This document shows positions 1-9,900 of a stretch of DNA of 31,682 nt, one piece after another. How positions within the stretch are numbered: the first letter of the stretch is position 1; the number at the start of each line of letters is the position of its first letter. A model generated the notes under the pieces. That model ran no database searches. It saw only the letters and a list, made by a program, of their open reading frames with translations, and was not told the origin of the DNA. Both the position numbers and the translations under genes were made by a program. The stretch is from Acanthaster planci (lineage: Eukaryota; Echinodermata; Asteroidea; Valvatida; Acanthasteridae), in NCBI RefSeq assembly GCF_001949145.1, contig NW_019091381.1, forward strand, positions 1,537,412 through 1,569,093, read 5' to 3'.

Positions 1-83
1 TTGTTACAACCAAAAGAGCTGAGTCTGAGAATCCCAATTTGTTGAATTCTTTCAGTTTTTCTTTGTTTCTCCACACCTTTTCT

Positions 84-612
84 ATGGAGCTGCTTAAGCA
101 CAAAATTTGTTTAAGCATGAAGAAACCTTGCTTAAAAAACAAAGGTTACCAGCTCAAACTCTTTGTGATTGTCATGCTAACCAAAAGAAAGCCGAATATC
201 ATTCCAAAACAATATACATGACGTGGAGTTTTGGCTGATAACCTGATTTATAAAGCAAGGTTTTTTCACGCTTAAACAAATTTTGCGGTTAAAGAGCTCT
301 GTGAAATTGGTCCAGCTGGTAATAAAAAGCAAGCCCTTAATCTCTCTTGGGCCAATTTCATAGAGCTGCTTAAGCATAAAATTTGCTTAAAGCCTGAAAA
401 AATCTTGCCCGACAAATCAGGTTACCTGCCAAAATCCATGTGATGTATATTGGTTTGGAATGATATTCGGCTGTCTTTTGGTTAGCATGACGATCACAAA
501 GAGTTTGAGCTGGTAACCTTTGTTTTTTAAGCAAGGTTTCTTCACGCTTAAAAAAATTTTGTGTAAGGTTTTTTGAAAGCAAGGTTTTTTGTGCTTAAGT
601 AAATTTTGTGCT
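84..612. repeat. Long imperfect foldback (MITE-like) repeat
   Basis: The left arm (about 84-314) is nearly the reverse complement of the right arm (about 349-612), around a loop of roughly 35 bp. Matching blocks include AACAAAGGTTACCAGCTC on the left, found inverted near 515 on the right. The blocks covering CATGCTAACCAAAAG and GAATATCATTCCAAA also match. Each arm carries smaller near-palindromes of the type GCTTAAGCACAAAATTTG. No transposase frame is visible, so this fits a non-autonomous foldback or MITE-like element. Boundaries are approximate. Confidence 0.75.
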
Positions 613-631
613 GAAGCAGCTCTTTGAAATT

Positions 632-681
632 GGTCCCTCTGGTCTGGTCACTCTGGTCTGGTCCCTCTGGTCTGGTCCCTG
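632..681. repeat. 14-bp minisatellite, about 3.5 copies
   Basis: The unit GGTCCCTCTGGTCT occurs at 632, 646 (one change, GGTCAC) and 660, followed by a partial copy at 674. It lies directly against the right end of the foldback repeat and begins in the GGTCC that also ends the repeat arms. It may have grown by slippage from the element's terminus. Confidence 0.85.
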
Positions 682-995
682 CAACCTTGTTATAGCAGAG
701 TTGACTGTAAGTCTGTGATTAGGACTAGCACATGTAGTGCTCAAGGCACTGTGTTAGCTTCACCCTGGCTTGTCAGGCGCTTAAAGAATTGTCACCCATC
801 TCAATTACCTAGGGATCAATGACAGGTGTCTTGCTTATGGACACGGGTGTCACAATACCAGAGCTGGGCTCTCGGAGTCTCATCAACAAACTTGTAAACT
901 ATCAACAAGATCTTGGGTTCAGTTGACCAATCTGCAAAGCATTATCACTTGGCTGAATGTTTGTTTTCTGTGTTTCCTGGTTTTTCCATTCCCAG

Positions 996-1295
996 CTCAA
1001 TATGGGAGGGACAGACTGTGCTCTGCCAATGATCCACGCCAGAAAGAAGAAGATCCCTGTGGATGTCTTCATTGTCTACACGGACAATGAGACATGGTTT
1101 GGTGATGTCCACCCGTCCCAGGCGCTGCGCGACTACCGCAAGGCAATGAAAATTGACGCCAAGCTGATCGTGGCCGGTATGTCAGCCACCAGCTTCTCCA
1201 TTGCTGACCCGGCAGACAAAGGCATGCTAGACATTGCGGGGTTCGACTCGAACTGCCCTGACCTGATACGCAATTTTGCCCTGAATTTGGTATAA
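996..1295 (+). CDS. RO60: RO60 (60 kDa SS-A/Ro ribonucleoprotein), last coding exon
   Basis: This is the final 99 residues and TAA stop of the Ro 60 kDa protein, which binds Y RNAs and misfolded small RNAs in RNA quality control. The exon opens in phase 0 after the acceptor at 993-995. The frame contains GGTDCALPM, then [11 protein letters not shown], then AKLIVAGM, then a GMLDIAGFD block before the C-terminus. These match the von Willebrand A-like half of vertebrate RO60 (GGTDCSLPM, DVFIVFTDNET, AKLIVCGM, GMLDMCGFD) in order and spacing. The HEAT-like ring and the metal-site DxSxS motif of the A domain would be in exons left of the window. Family assignment is firm; the exact exon start rests on the acceptor and on where similarity begins. 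Confidence 0.93.
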   Translation, partial: LNMGGTDCALPMIHARKKKIPVDVFIVYTDNETWFGDVHPSQALRDYRKAMKIDAKLIVAGMSATSFSIADPADKGMLDIAGFDSNCPDLIRNFALNLV

Positions 1296-2190
1296 GTGGT
1301 GTCAATGGGAACTTTGTACAGAGCAGCTCAATAAGAAGCCTCAGGCAATAGGATGACCTTTCAAGGGGCGGGGCTTACAGCCAGCAGGTTGGGGGGTAAT
1401 AGGCTACACGAAAAAACTAATGTCTGTCTTGAAAGGTACATGTAAAGTAAACAGTTTAAGACATTTAAGCAACATCATTTTAACTTTTCAAGAAATAAAT
1501 TTGAATGATATCATTTAAAAACCAATTTTTAAGATGTCCAGTTTTATCCATATTTAATCATCAGTCGCAGTGCATTAGAGCCAAATATGAAAATTATTCT
1601 TGAATTTTCATGTATGTTGTATGTTACTTATGTCTGCTACATACAGTGTAAGCCTTTTTGCTTGTGCATGGTCAGCCATAGCAGTTGCCAGTCTTTAAAA
1701 AGCAGACTGATACATTTTTCAAAGTGTTGCCTATAAGTACCAATAGTGAGCCTGATGAAAAATCTGCAGTGCCCAGCAGCGTCAAAATTAGCTTGGGGAT
1801 TTTCTTCAGTGCTAGAAATTAGTGCAGGCTTACAGTCTTCTAGCCTACATTGTATTTGTCCTGAAATCGCTTTACATAAACCTTTTTATGTTGTTATATT
1901 GTAAACTATGTTTTGTGTCTACTTTTGAAAAAACAAGTGTGAAAAAAGTGCCACATCATCTGTGAGATAGTAAAGAGCTTCACCTGTTTAGTCGAGTACA
2001 ATTTTGAATTGAAGTGCAGAAGTTCAGAAAATCACCTACTGAAAAGATGACTTGTTCAAGCCAAGACAGTTTGGGTTTGTTCCTAACCATTTGACTTGTG
2101 TCTGTAGTTTTTGGAGGAATGGAGTGTGTCAAAAATTGTGTAAATGTTCCAACTTCTTTTAAAAAATAAATGACGTTTGTAATTGAAAGG
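1296..2190 (+). other. RO60: Probable RO60 3'UTR
   Basis: AT-rich non-coding sequence follows the RO60 stop with no conserved reading frame. AATAAA occurs at 1494-1499 and again at 2165-2170. The second is followed by a TG-rich stretch, so an untranslated tail of up to about 890 nt is plausible. The true cleavage site cannot be read from sequence alone. Confidence 0.5.
2165..2170 (+). terminator. Candidate poly(A) signal for RO60
   Basis: AATAAA lies in an A-rich run and is followed by ACGTTTGTAATTG. It is the downstream of two such hexamers after the RO60 stop; the other is at 1494-1499. Usage is inferred. Confidence 0.4.
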
Positions 2191-4331
2191 CAATGATATG
2201 TAAGTTATTCACTGTTTTGATTAAGGATTAGGTATATTGGGGAAAGTTGACAAAAACTTTCACGATGAAAGGTAATTAATTAAATATTTTAAGGATCAGG
2301 CATGTTGGAGGTTATCTTTGGTCTTTTAATGTTCATTTTAACTTGCAAATGAAACAACACATCGATAATCCAACTGTGATTTTGGTAAATACATGTTATA
2401 GAATGCCTGTCTTTTAATGATTTATGGGTAAAAAAAGGAAATTTACAGCAGATTTAAAGTAACTTTTCTCAAATACCAACGGCGTCATTTGCCTGTCTGA
2501 TTGAAGGCCATTTCATGGCTGTGTAATGCATGTTGTTTGCTGACTAATACTTTGCTGCACAGATAACGGAATTAGGCATGTAAATGTATTTTGAAAAGTG
2601 AGGAAGATTTACATTGTGCATAATCACATTTGCAATATCATAACTTGGGGAAAATGGAATTTCGGATTCAATTTGTAAATCCATGCCACATCTTAGTTTA
2701 TAAATACATATACATGTACTTGGTTTGTAAAATGATATTCATGTTTGACATATGTGTCCACTAGGTCATATTAGGGCTTTATGTTGCTAGAGGGAGTTTT
2801 TATTAACTTTTGAAAGTTGTAATATGTAACTAAAGTTTTGAGGAAATAGACAACAAAATATTTTTTAAATGATAGATTAAACATATTTGCTGCAGAAGTT
2901 GATTTGAAATCTGATTCAGTCCGGAATGAATTGTACCTGAATGAACTCTTTGTGTAGAAGGAACAAGAGTGTAGAATGTTTTCAAATAAAATGCAGAAAA
3001 ACTCCAATTCTGCAGTCACTCTACGCATGTATACGTGAAGTTAAGGAGAGAATCCAGCCATTAGCAAAGTTTCAAAAAAGTTACTCACAAATGCAGGATT
3101 GTACACAAACTCTCAGATGTTATTACACTGCCTTCAATGGATTCATCAAGTACATGTATTACCTTTCTGTTAATGGTGTATTCTTTTGAGGTCATTTTGG
3201 ACCCTGGTGAAACACTACATAAACCATTCCAGGCTTATTTGTGATAAGAATTCCATGCCCCAGTAGCTAATTCAAACCAAGGACGCGTTAAAAACCAAAC
3301 CAAAGATAGCACTATACCTGAACTTAAACTGAAATACTACAAGTTTACATTGATACTATACAAAATAAACATGACACCTTTCTCAAAGTTAGCTCCTAAG
3401 TATTAGTACAACTAGGCATGGCCTTACTTCTAATTCAAGGCGGCTAAATCTTAAATAGAGGTAAATAACCTGTCAGGGTAGCTGACTGGCAACTTGTTGG
3501 GGAAAAAGTGCAGCTGTAACTTGCAAAAATCGGGGACTATTCTGCAGGTAAATCCAAGGAGCAAACTGCCCCCATGGGGTCAAAGGTTATGCCAGATTAA
3601 GCATGGAGCCCAGAACATCACACAAAAACACCACTTCAAGTCACATACAAATTAAATACTTTACATCTATGTTCATGTATGGCCTGCCAAGCTATGTTTG
3701 TCTGAACCCTGATTTCCGTAACCAAAATGAATGAATTTCAGGCTTTTTAAAAAAAATCCTAAATGACACCGTTGCATCACTTGGAACTCTTCTCACTGCT
3801 CAAAATGTCTCCAGTATTTGTCGTGAACTAGTTCACCCAAGATGTTGTGCATCCAGGAGAGTTAGATTTTTTAATCAGGTGCTTTGCCCTTCGTGAGCTC
3901 TCAGGCATCACTGAGCACACGGTGATATGAATGTATGTCAACGTAAGGGCAAGCCCATGATTAAAAAATGAGCTCGCGTAGTTGGTGCACGCAACATTGA
4001 CTGCTTTATGCTCTGCACTGTGTTAAATATTTTCACCGCACGCAAAAATACCTTCTTGCGAAATTCCAGTGTCTGGTGCTTGATGCAATGATTTCATCTG
4101 TACAAAGATGTTGCACTTTAAATAAACACTTCATGCATGTCCTAAAGTCTATATTAAAATGGACAAAACCACGCAGTAAGCGATTTACTACCAAGTCCCA
4201 TATATTACTGAGAGAACATCTCCAAATCTGGAATGACTGTTTATCTCAGAAATGATGCCTACTACAAAGAGGCATTCCAGGTCATTTCCCTGCTCAAATT
4301 TCTGTGTCGATGTATTTCTTCAGAATTCTCC
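2191..4331. other. Intergenic region / PPP6C 3'UTR, no gene seen
   Basis: This AT-rich stretch lies between two convergent genes. The open frames here are short and have no recognisable family motif. The part next to 4332 must include the 3'UTR of the minus-strand PPP6C gene. A minus-strand ATTAAA (plus-strand TTTAAT at 3870-3875) could serve as its poly(A) signal, but it lies inside the inverted repeat at 3844-3995. I saw nothing else apart from that repeat. Confidence 0.5.
3844..3995. repeat. Imperfect inverted repeat, about 50-bp arms
   Basis: The left arm (about 3844-3893, starting GTTGTGCATCC and ending TTTGCCCTT) pairs imperfectly with the right arm (about 3945-3995, ending GGTGCACGCAAC). 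The best-matched core is ATTTTTTAATCA against TGATTAAAAAAT. A spacer of about 50 bp separates the arms. It has no coding frame and resembles a small foldback element or a long hairpin. It is unrelated by eye to the repeat at 84-612. Confidence 0.6.
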
Positions 4332-6872
4332 TCAGAGGAAGTATGGCGTCGTGGTGCGAGTTGGTATCACTCTCTCAGCATCCGGCACGGCCCTGAAGAG
4401 TTTGGCCTCCTTTGTTGCTGTGTCGCGGAAGGCAAGGATGGATGCAATATTGCCACAGCGGTAGCAGTAGTTAGGCGCTGACCACACCGTCACCAGTTTC
4501 TCATCAAACATGTACTTGTAGCCTTCATGGACGAGTTGGTGGGCTCGGCAGATCAGCTTCAGGTTGTTGATGTGGACAAACTGTGGCGATATGAGAAATT
4601 GGAATTTCATTATCCGGCTTTGTTAACAAACCAATGTCCGCAGAATCTGCAAAGACATCTCCTTGATGAGGAAAATCTGTGAATAGAGAAAAACCTGACT
4701 TGAGACGGGGAACAAATGTGAAGTGTGGTATTAATTTTACCGACCTCATTGACAACTTTGGCTCCAAACAGCCAACCTGCTCCTCGAGGGCTAATAGCCC
4801 AAGTGTCCACATCCTCTGGGTCCGACCACACCAGATGTGAGAGGAAAATGTTAAGGATGAACAACCACCAAAATATACCTATGAAAAAACATAGTAAGAT
4901 TCTACTGGGATGAACACATCAGGCACTCAAACTTTTTCGATTTAAAACAAGATTTTGACAGCAAAATGAACAGTGAGCAACAGGACAGCTTTAGGTGATA
5001 CAGGGATGTCTTGGGTGGTTTAGTGAGTAGTGACAAAGCATTTACAAAGGATATCACAAAAGGCCCCCTTGTGTGGGATTTCCTGAGCCCTCTCAATCGT
5101 CCGGATCTGGTCAAGGGTCTTGACGTCTGGCGAGAGACCACCATGAACACACAAGATCTGCTCATCAATAATCTGGGCAGAAAAAAATACAAAACATAGG
5201 CTGTGATTAAACTCGAACAGCAGTCACCACAGCAGGTTAAATGCTTTCATCATCAACTTGAAGTTGGTTCGCATACTTACAGCGGCAACTGTGAGCAGAT
5301 CAAAGACCTTGGTACAGTATCGCCAGGCATTCGCATTGCCGTATTTAGTCTGACATTCATCTGTGGACAGAACGAGGGAAAGTATGTTCAAAACTTTAAA
5401 AGTTTAGAGGAAGAACAATTGTCCATTTGTTTCATGTTTTCTGGTATTGATCAAAGAAAGTTCTACGATCTCACCATAGAATCCATAGACTTGTGTGATC
5501 TGTCTGCTCTCGTGGTTGCCACGGAGAAGCGTGATGCGATCCGGCCATTTGGCCTTGAGGGTGAGTAACCTGGTGAAAGTCTCCAGGCTGTAGTAACCAC
5601 GGTCAACAAAATCACCCTGAAAAAGAGGAGGACGAGAAAGAAAAGAAGAAATTCTGATCATCCAGATGGCATCAAGAAAAAATTGTTGAACTTTTTGGCA
5701 GTCTTGCATTGGGTTGTGTCTCGGACAAAGCACGATTCAAGCATTACATGGTTTTTAAAAAATTCTTACCATGAATATGTAGTTGGTGTCTGGTATCTGA
5801 CCTCCTGTCCTGAACAACTCCTCTAAATCATAAAACTGAAGAGATAAAACAGGTCGGGAAAAACAACTTAAAAACAACTTTAAAAGAAAAGTAATATAAT
5901 AACCCTTTTTCACGTTTCATGTGTGCATACTCAGAAGATTTATCAGAGGGGAACAAATTCATGACATTACCTAACGTTTGGCAAATGGATGCTTGCGACT
6001 GTTATCATTGTAGACAATTTGTCCCCTTTGTTCACTTACTCGCAAGGGATCGCTAAAATCAACATGGCGACGCAACGGGAAATTGACTTATTGTAGCGTG
6101 ACTCATTCTAATAATGTTCAAAATGGAATATTCAGGGTTTTCTTGATTTCAAACCACTGGTTTGACAGGGAATAATAATCCAAATCTTAGCACAACTGAA
6201 AAGTAATATAGCAGATTACTGATATTAACATGCTACAGACAAGCTGAAAATTTGTCTGATTAGGCCTACAGTAAACCTTTGTGTTTACCTGTCCATGAAT
6301 ATCTCCACATACAGTCACTGGAGTGGAAACCGGTTGCACATTGGATTCTTCCAAGAGAAGATCGCACACGTAATCACAGAGTTTCTGTTACCAAAATTTC
6401 AATTAAAAATATCAAACAGTGTCACTCTCTCAGACAAAAATGAAAACAATACAGCAATGCAACTTTCTGTTAATGAAAAAAGGTGATTATGGAAGGGTTT
6501 GGTTTGCTTCGAGACTTTAAAACAAGTCTACTTTTAAAGCTTTGATTTCTTTATAACCCTACCTCTGACCACCCCAACTCATTTTATCCCCGCCCACCGA
6601 TAAAATACCACTTTCACGTCATTCCACTGCAATCTGCAGTTTACATGGTTTACATCATGCATGATGATCACCTCAATATTTGAGGAAATCAGCATATCGG
6701 TACGCATTATGGTGCCCCCTTTCACGTTTTATCAAAAAACAATTCAGAGTAATTCTTCGTAGTGTTAAAAACACTCAGTGGATAGTTTCAATACCTTTAA
6801 GTCGTTTTCCGGGAGATACTTGCACTGTTTTGCAATGTCGATCCATCTTTCAACTGACGACGGCTCCGCCAT
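4332..6872 (-). CDS. PPP6C: PPP6C copy A, catalytic subunit of protein phosphatase 6
   Basis: A complete eight-exon gene of 306 aa; human PPP6C has 305. Exons on the minus strand are 6872-6795, 6384-6289, 5835-5770, 5616-5475, 5360-5281, 5172-5055, 4836-4745 and 4580-4332, with phases consistent throughout. It is a PPP-family Ser/Thr phosphatase using two metal ions; PP6 partners regulatory SAPS and ankyrin subunits. Motifs seen: GDIHGQ (about 53-58), GDFVDRG (81-87), RGNHES (112-117), CVHGG (His164), CRAH (His238) and the C-terminal TPYFL. The block [20 protein letters not shown] is nearly identical to human PP6 and separates it from PP4 and PP2A. Intron 6 is AT-AC U12-type; the others have GT-AG ends. 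The gene is divergent from copy B and convergent with RO60. It is closer to the human protein than copy B, so probably the ancestral-like copy. Confidence 0.96.
4837..5054 (-). other. PPP6C: AT-AC U12-type intron in PPP6C copy A (intron 6)
   Basis: On the minus strand the exon ends ...TTTTGTG and the intron opens ATATCCTTTG, a perfect U12 donor. Near its end lies TCCTTAAC (4850-4857), a perfect U12 branch site, about 13 nt before the terminal CTCAC. The next exon starts ATCTGG. Joining gives [11 protein letters not shown], as in vertebrate PP6. No AG acceptor exists at this point, so a GT-AG reading fails. Confidence 0.93.
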
Positions 6873-6941
6873 TTTCCTGGTTTGTGAGTCATGAAACAGC
6901 GCCCTCTCTAGCACTGATCCAGTGATCAGGTGACAGTAAAA
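6873..6941. promoter_or_regulatory. Shared bidirectional promoter of the two PPP6C copies
   Basis: Only 69 bp separate the two start codons, so both transcripts must start within this spacer or overlap into the opposite gene. It contains TGAGTCA (AP-1 consensus, 6885-6891), GCGCCCTCTCTAG (partly CTCF-like) and TCAGGTGACA (E-box-like). The minus start context AAAATGGCGG and the plus start context AAAATGGCCG both resemble YY1 sites. There is no TATA box. Both 5'UTRs must be very short, or the first exons overlap in antisense. Confidence 0.75.
6885..6891. promoter_or_regulatory. AP-1 (TRE) consensus site
   Basis: A perfect TGAGTCA lies in the 69-bp spacer, 12 bp from the minus-strand ATG and 50 bp from the plus-strand ATG. 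The motif is seen; binding is inferred. Confidence 0.45.
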
Positions 6942-9900
6942 ATGGCCGGATCAGATGTTGAACGATGGTTAGAACTGGCCAAAGGTTGTAAATATCTACC
7001 AGAAAACGACTACAAGGTACGGTGAATTGAATTCAGCATATTTAGGGACACATCAGGTCAATGGTGGCGGCTTGTGGCGGTTCAAAGCAGGTGAAGTGCC
7101 TGAATCGTCAGCTCGAACAAGTTTGACTAGTTTTATGCGCCCCGCCCCACATTCCCCTTAGTTTGTGTGTGTGTGTGTAGGGGGGGGGGTTTGTACTCAC
7201 GGCACACTCAAATCCCTGAGGTAGGATTGATCGAGTAGGAATAGATGGAGCTTTGATCAATGCAGGATGATGGTAACTAAATATGGGAATTGTATATTTT
7301 GTGACACCCCCCAGTATTTTGTTAATCTTGCAAAACTGGACAGTCAACCCCCCAGAAATCACGTACAAACCAAAGCTCTCATTTTTTTGTGCTGACCCTA
7401 TTTTTGGAAATTTTGAATCATAAATTGTGAGAAAATGTGACTTTTCTTGCTGATAAACCAGCCATTCCAATTTGAATCCATCATGTGTCATGTATTAAAA
7501 CACTCACAGTTTCCCCTCAAACTTTCCTGCAAACTCTTTTCACAACATCAACCGTAGAGTTATTGGGCATGATGTTAAAGTCATCTACCAAGATGAATCC
7601 AAAAGTTAAAATGTAATCCCCCCTTCTGTTATAGGAGTTGGGTCCCCAAATATACAATCCCCATAAATTTTGGGAAGAGCTTCTCGAAACATGCAGTAAA
7701 AACAGTCATGTTCGTAACTTAGCCAATGTGCAGTGCATGCCATAAGAATTGAGACAAACTCAAGGTTCGTCATCATTTTACAGAAACTTTGCGAATATGT
7801 TTGCGAACTACTGCTTGAAGAAAGTAATGTACAGCCAGTCTCCACCCCAGTCACTGTGTGCGGCGACATCCATGGACAGGTATTAACCAATCAGTGGTTT
7901 GATTTTGAATTTTTTTGTCAGTGCTCTCGTTAAAACTCTTATTTTCTTCTTCAGTCGCCAACCCCAAGTTTGAAACTCAAAGGGAGCCCTTTTTCTGTCT
8001 TTTTTTTTACAGTTTTATGACTTAGAGGAACTGTTCCGATGTGGAGGACAGATACCTGATACCAACTACATTTTCATGGTGAGTATCATCAACTGTACGT
8101 GTCCTAATTTTTTTCTGACAATCACAGCTGGGCAAGTATTGTGGACATTTTCGCATTCACTATCTATTTATTCTCACTTTCTTTTCACACTCTTTGTTTG
8201 CACTGTCGTTCCAGGGTGACTTTGTTGACCGTGGTTACTACAGCTTGGAGACCTTCACCAGGTTGCTTACCCTTAAGGCAAAATGGCCGGATCGCATCAC
8301 GCTTCTCCGTGGCAACCATGAAACAAGACAGATTACCCAAGTCTACGGTTACTACGGTTAGAAGCAACTTTCAGGGCAGTTTTATTCTGAACATTTCAAG
8401 CACACATATATTGGCAGAAAAGATCCCTTTCCAGCGCTGACCCTGCAGTTTAAGCTTGTTATAGCATGAGGCAATTTGCTTATTGTCGCTGCTAACAAAC
8501 TTTTCGTCATTGCTTCCGTAGCTAGCCACAAATTGAGCGAGTTTCTTCTATCCATGTAAAACAAATCTGGTTGTCTGCATCTCACTAGATCATGTTTCAT
8601 AGCGTCATGAGCCAGCAGCCATCATAGTCATCTACCACCATCTTGAAGAGAAATCAAAGTTGACTCTTGATATCATCTGCTTTCTCGTATGCAGGAGGTA
8701 CAGAAAGAACTTTTCATTGAGCATGGTTTCATGTTTATCTGATGTTCATTTCTTTCTGTCACTAGCTGGTAAATTTCAACATTTTAGTTAAGACTGACGT
8801 AAGATCAGTCACAAGACCAGTCACAAATAACCGGGTGAATGATGACAGAGTAATGCTTTTGTTACAGTCATTTGAATAGCTTGTGACTTTAATTTACTTT
8901 GGTGGTCTTGTGATAGTCTTGAGAGGTCTTGACTCTGACACTGGTTGATTTTTCCACGCCACTGATATCTTCTGTATTAAGCATACTCCGCCTAATTGCA
9001 CCATCTTTGCCTTTTCTGAAGTCTTTTCAAATTCCATGTTGTCTTCTAGGATGTGTAGTGATGTTTCCTTTTTAACCACTTCCTGCCCGGGGAATCCGGA
9101 TCCTGACACGTGTGCTTTATATGCATGGCCGGGGTCTCCGAACTTGGACAAAGGGAACAGGGCCTTGTAACAAAAGACCGTACTCGGAACAAAAGACCAG
9201 GCTGCTGGGTATTACCAACATTTTTCACTCTCAAAAGTGGAGGTAATCCAGCCTTGTTTTGAAACAGTACACCACGGTTTGGGGCATTTAGAGCGATCGG
9301 ATTACCACCGGGGACAAAAGCGCTCTACCACCACAGCGATGAGCCGCACAGTGCCGCTGCATGCTAATCTGGCCCCTATTGAAAAGAGGTCAGCAGCGCA
9401 CTGAGCCAGGTTCGTGAACAAAAGAAAGTTGTATAACACCGCACAATTTGGGCTCTTTTTACAAGGCTGCAGGCCTGGCTGAAATACTCAGGCGTCAATA
9501 GATTTTGTCTGTCAGGCTAGAGGGGCCACCAGACAGTCCTTCATGAGTTTGTAAGTGTCCAGTAAATGAAGATGAGAATTTTTAAAGAATTTTGAAAACA
9601 AGAAAAAAAAATGATAATTATCCCGGCCCAGCATCGTCAACATTGATAACCGCCCCCGGCAGCAAGGGGTTAACAAACTTTACCAAAGCTACTGTTGTCT
9701 TCTTTCGTCCTTTCCAGATGAATGTCTGACCAAGTATGGTAACGCCAATGCCTGGCGATACAGCACAATGGTCTTTGACATGTTGACAGTAGCTGCCGTA
9801 AGTACAAGTTTGTTTTCTTTCCCCCTTTTTTTTTCTCATCTGACATGTGACCATACCCGGACTGGATTCGAACCACCTCTTACGTTCACTGCCTCGGCAT

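Larger units (their letters stand above)
1..995 (+). other. RO60: Probable RO60 intron (5' part outside window)
   Basis: No reading frame here resembles the RO60 region that should precede the exon at 996. The stretch ends in a pyrimidine-rich acceptor (TTTTTCCATTCCCAG, 981-995). It therefore reads as the last RO60 intron, with upstream exons left of the window. It holds the foldback repeat at 84-612 and the short tandem repeat at 632-681. I see no gene in the remainder (about 690-980). Confidence 0.6.

Noticed and set aside
4837-5054. Reading PPP6C as broken because no AG acceptor precedes the VWSDPED exon
   Set aside because: The AT-AC U12 signals explain the boundary exactly and restore the conserved protein in both copies.
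7108-7491. 127-residue minus-strand open frame in intron 1 of PPP6C copy B
   Set aside because: It runs through the TG microsatellite and poly-G run and has no recognisable domain.
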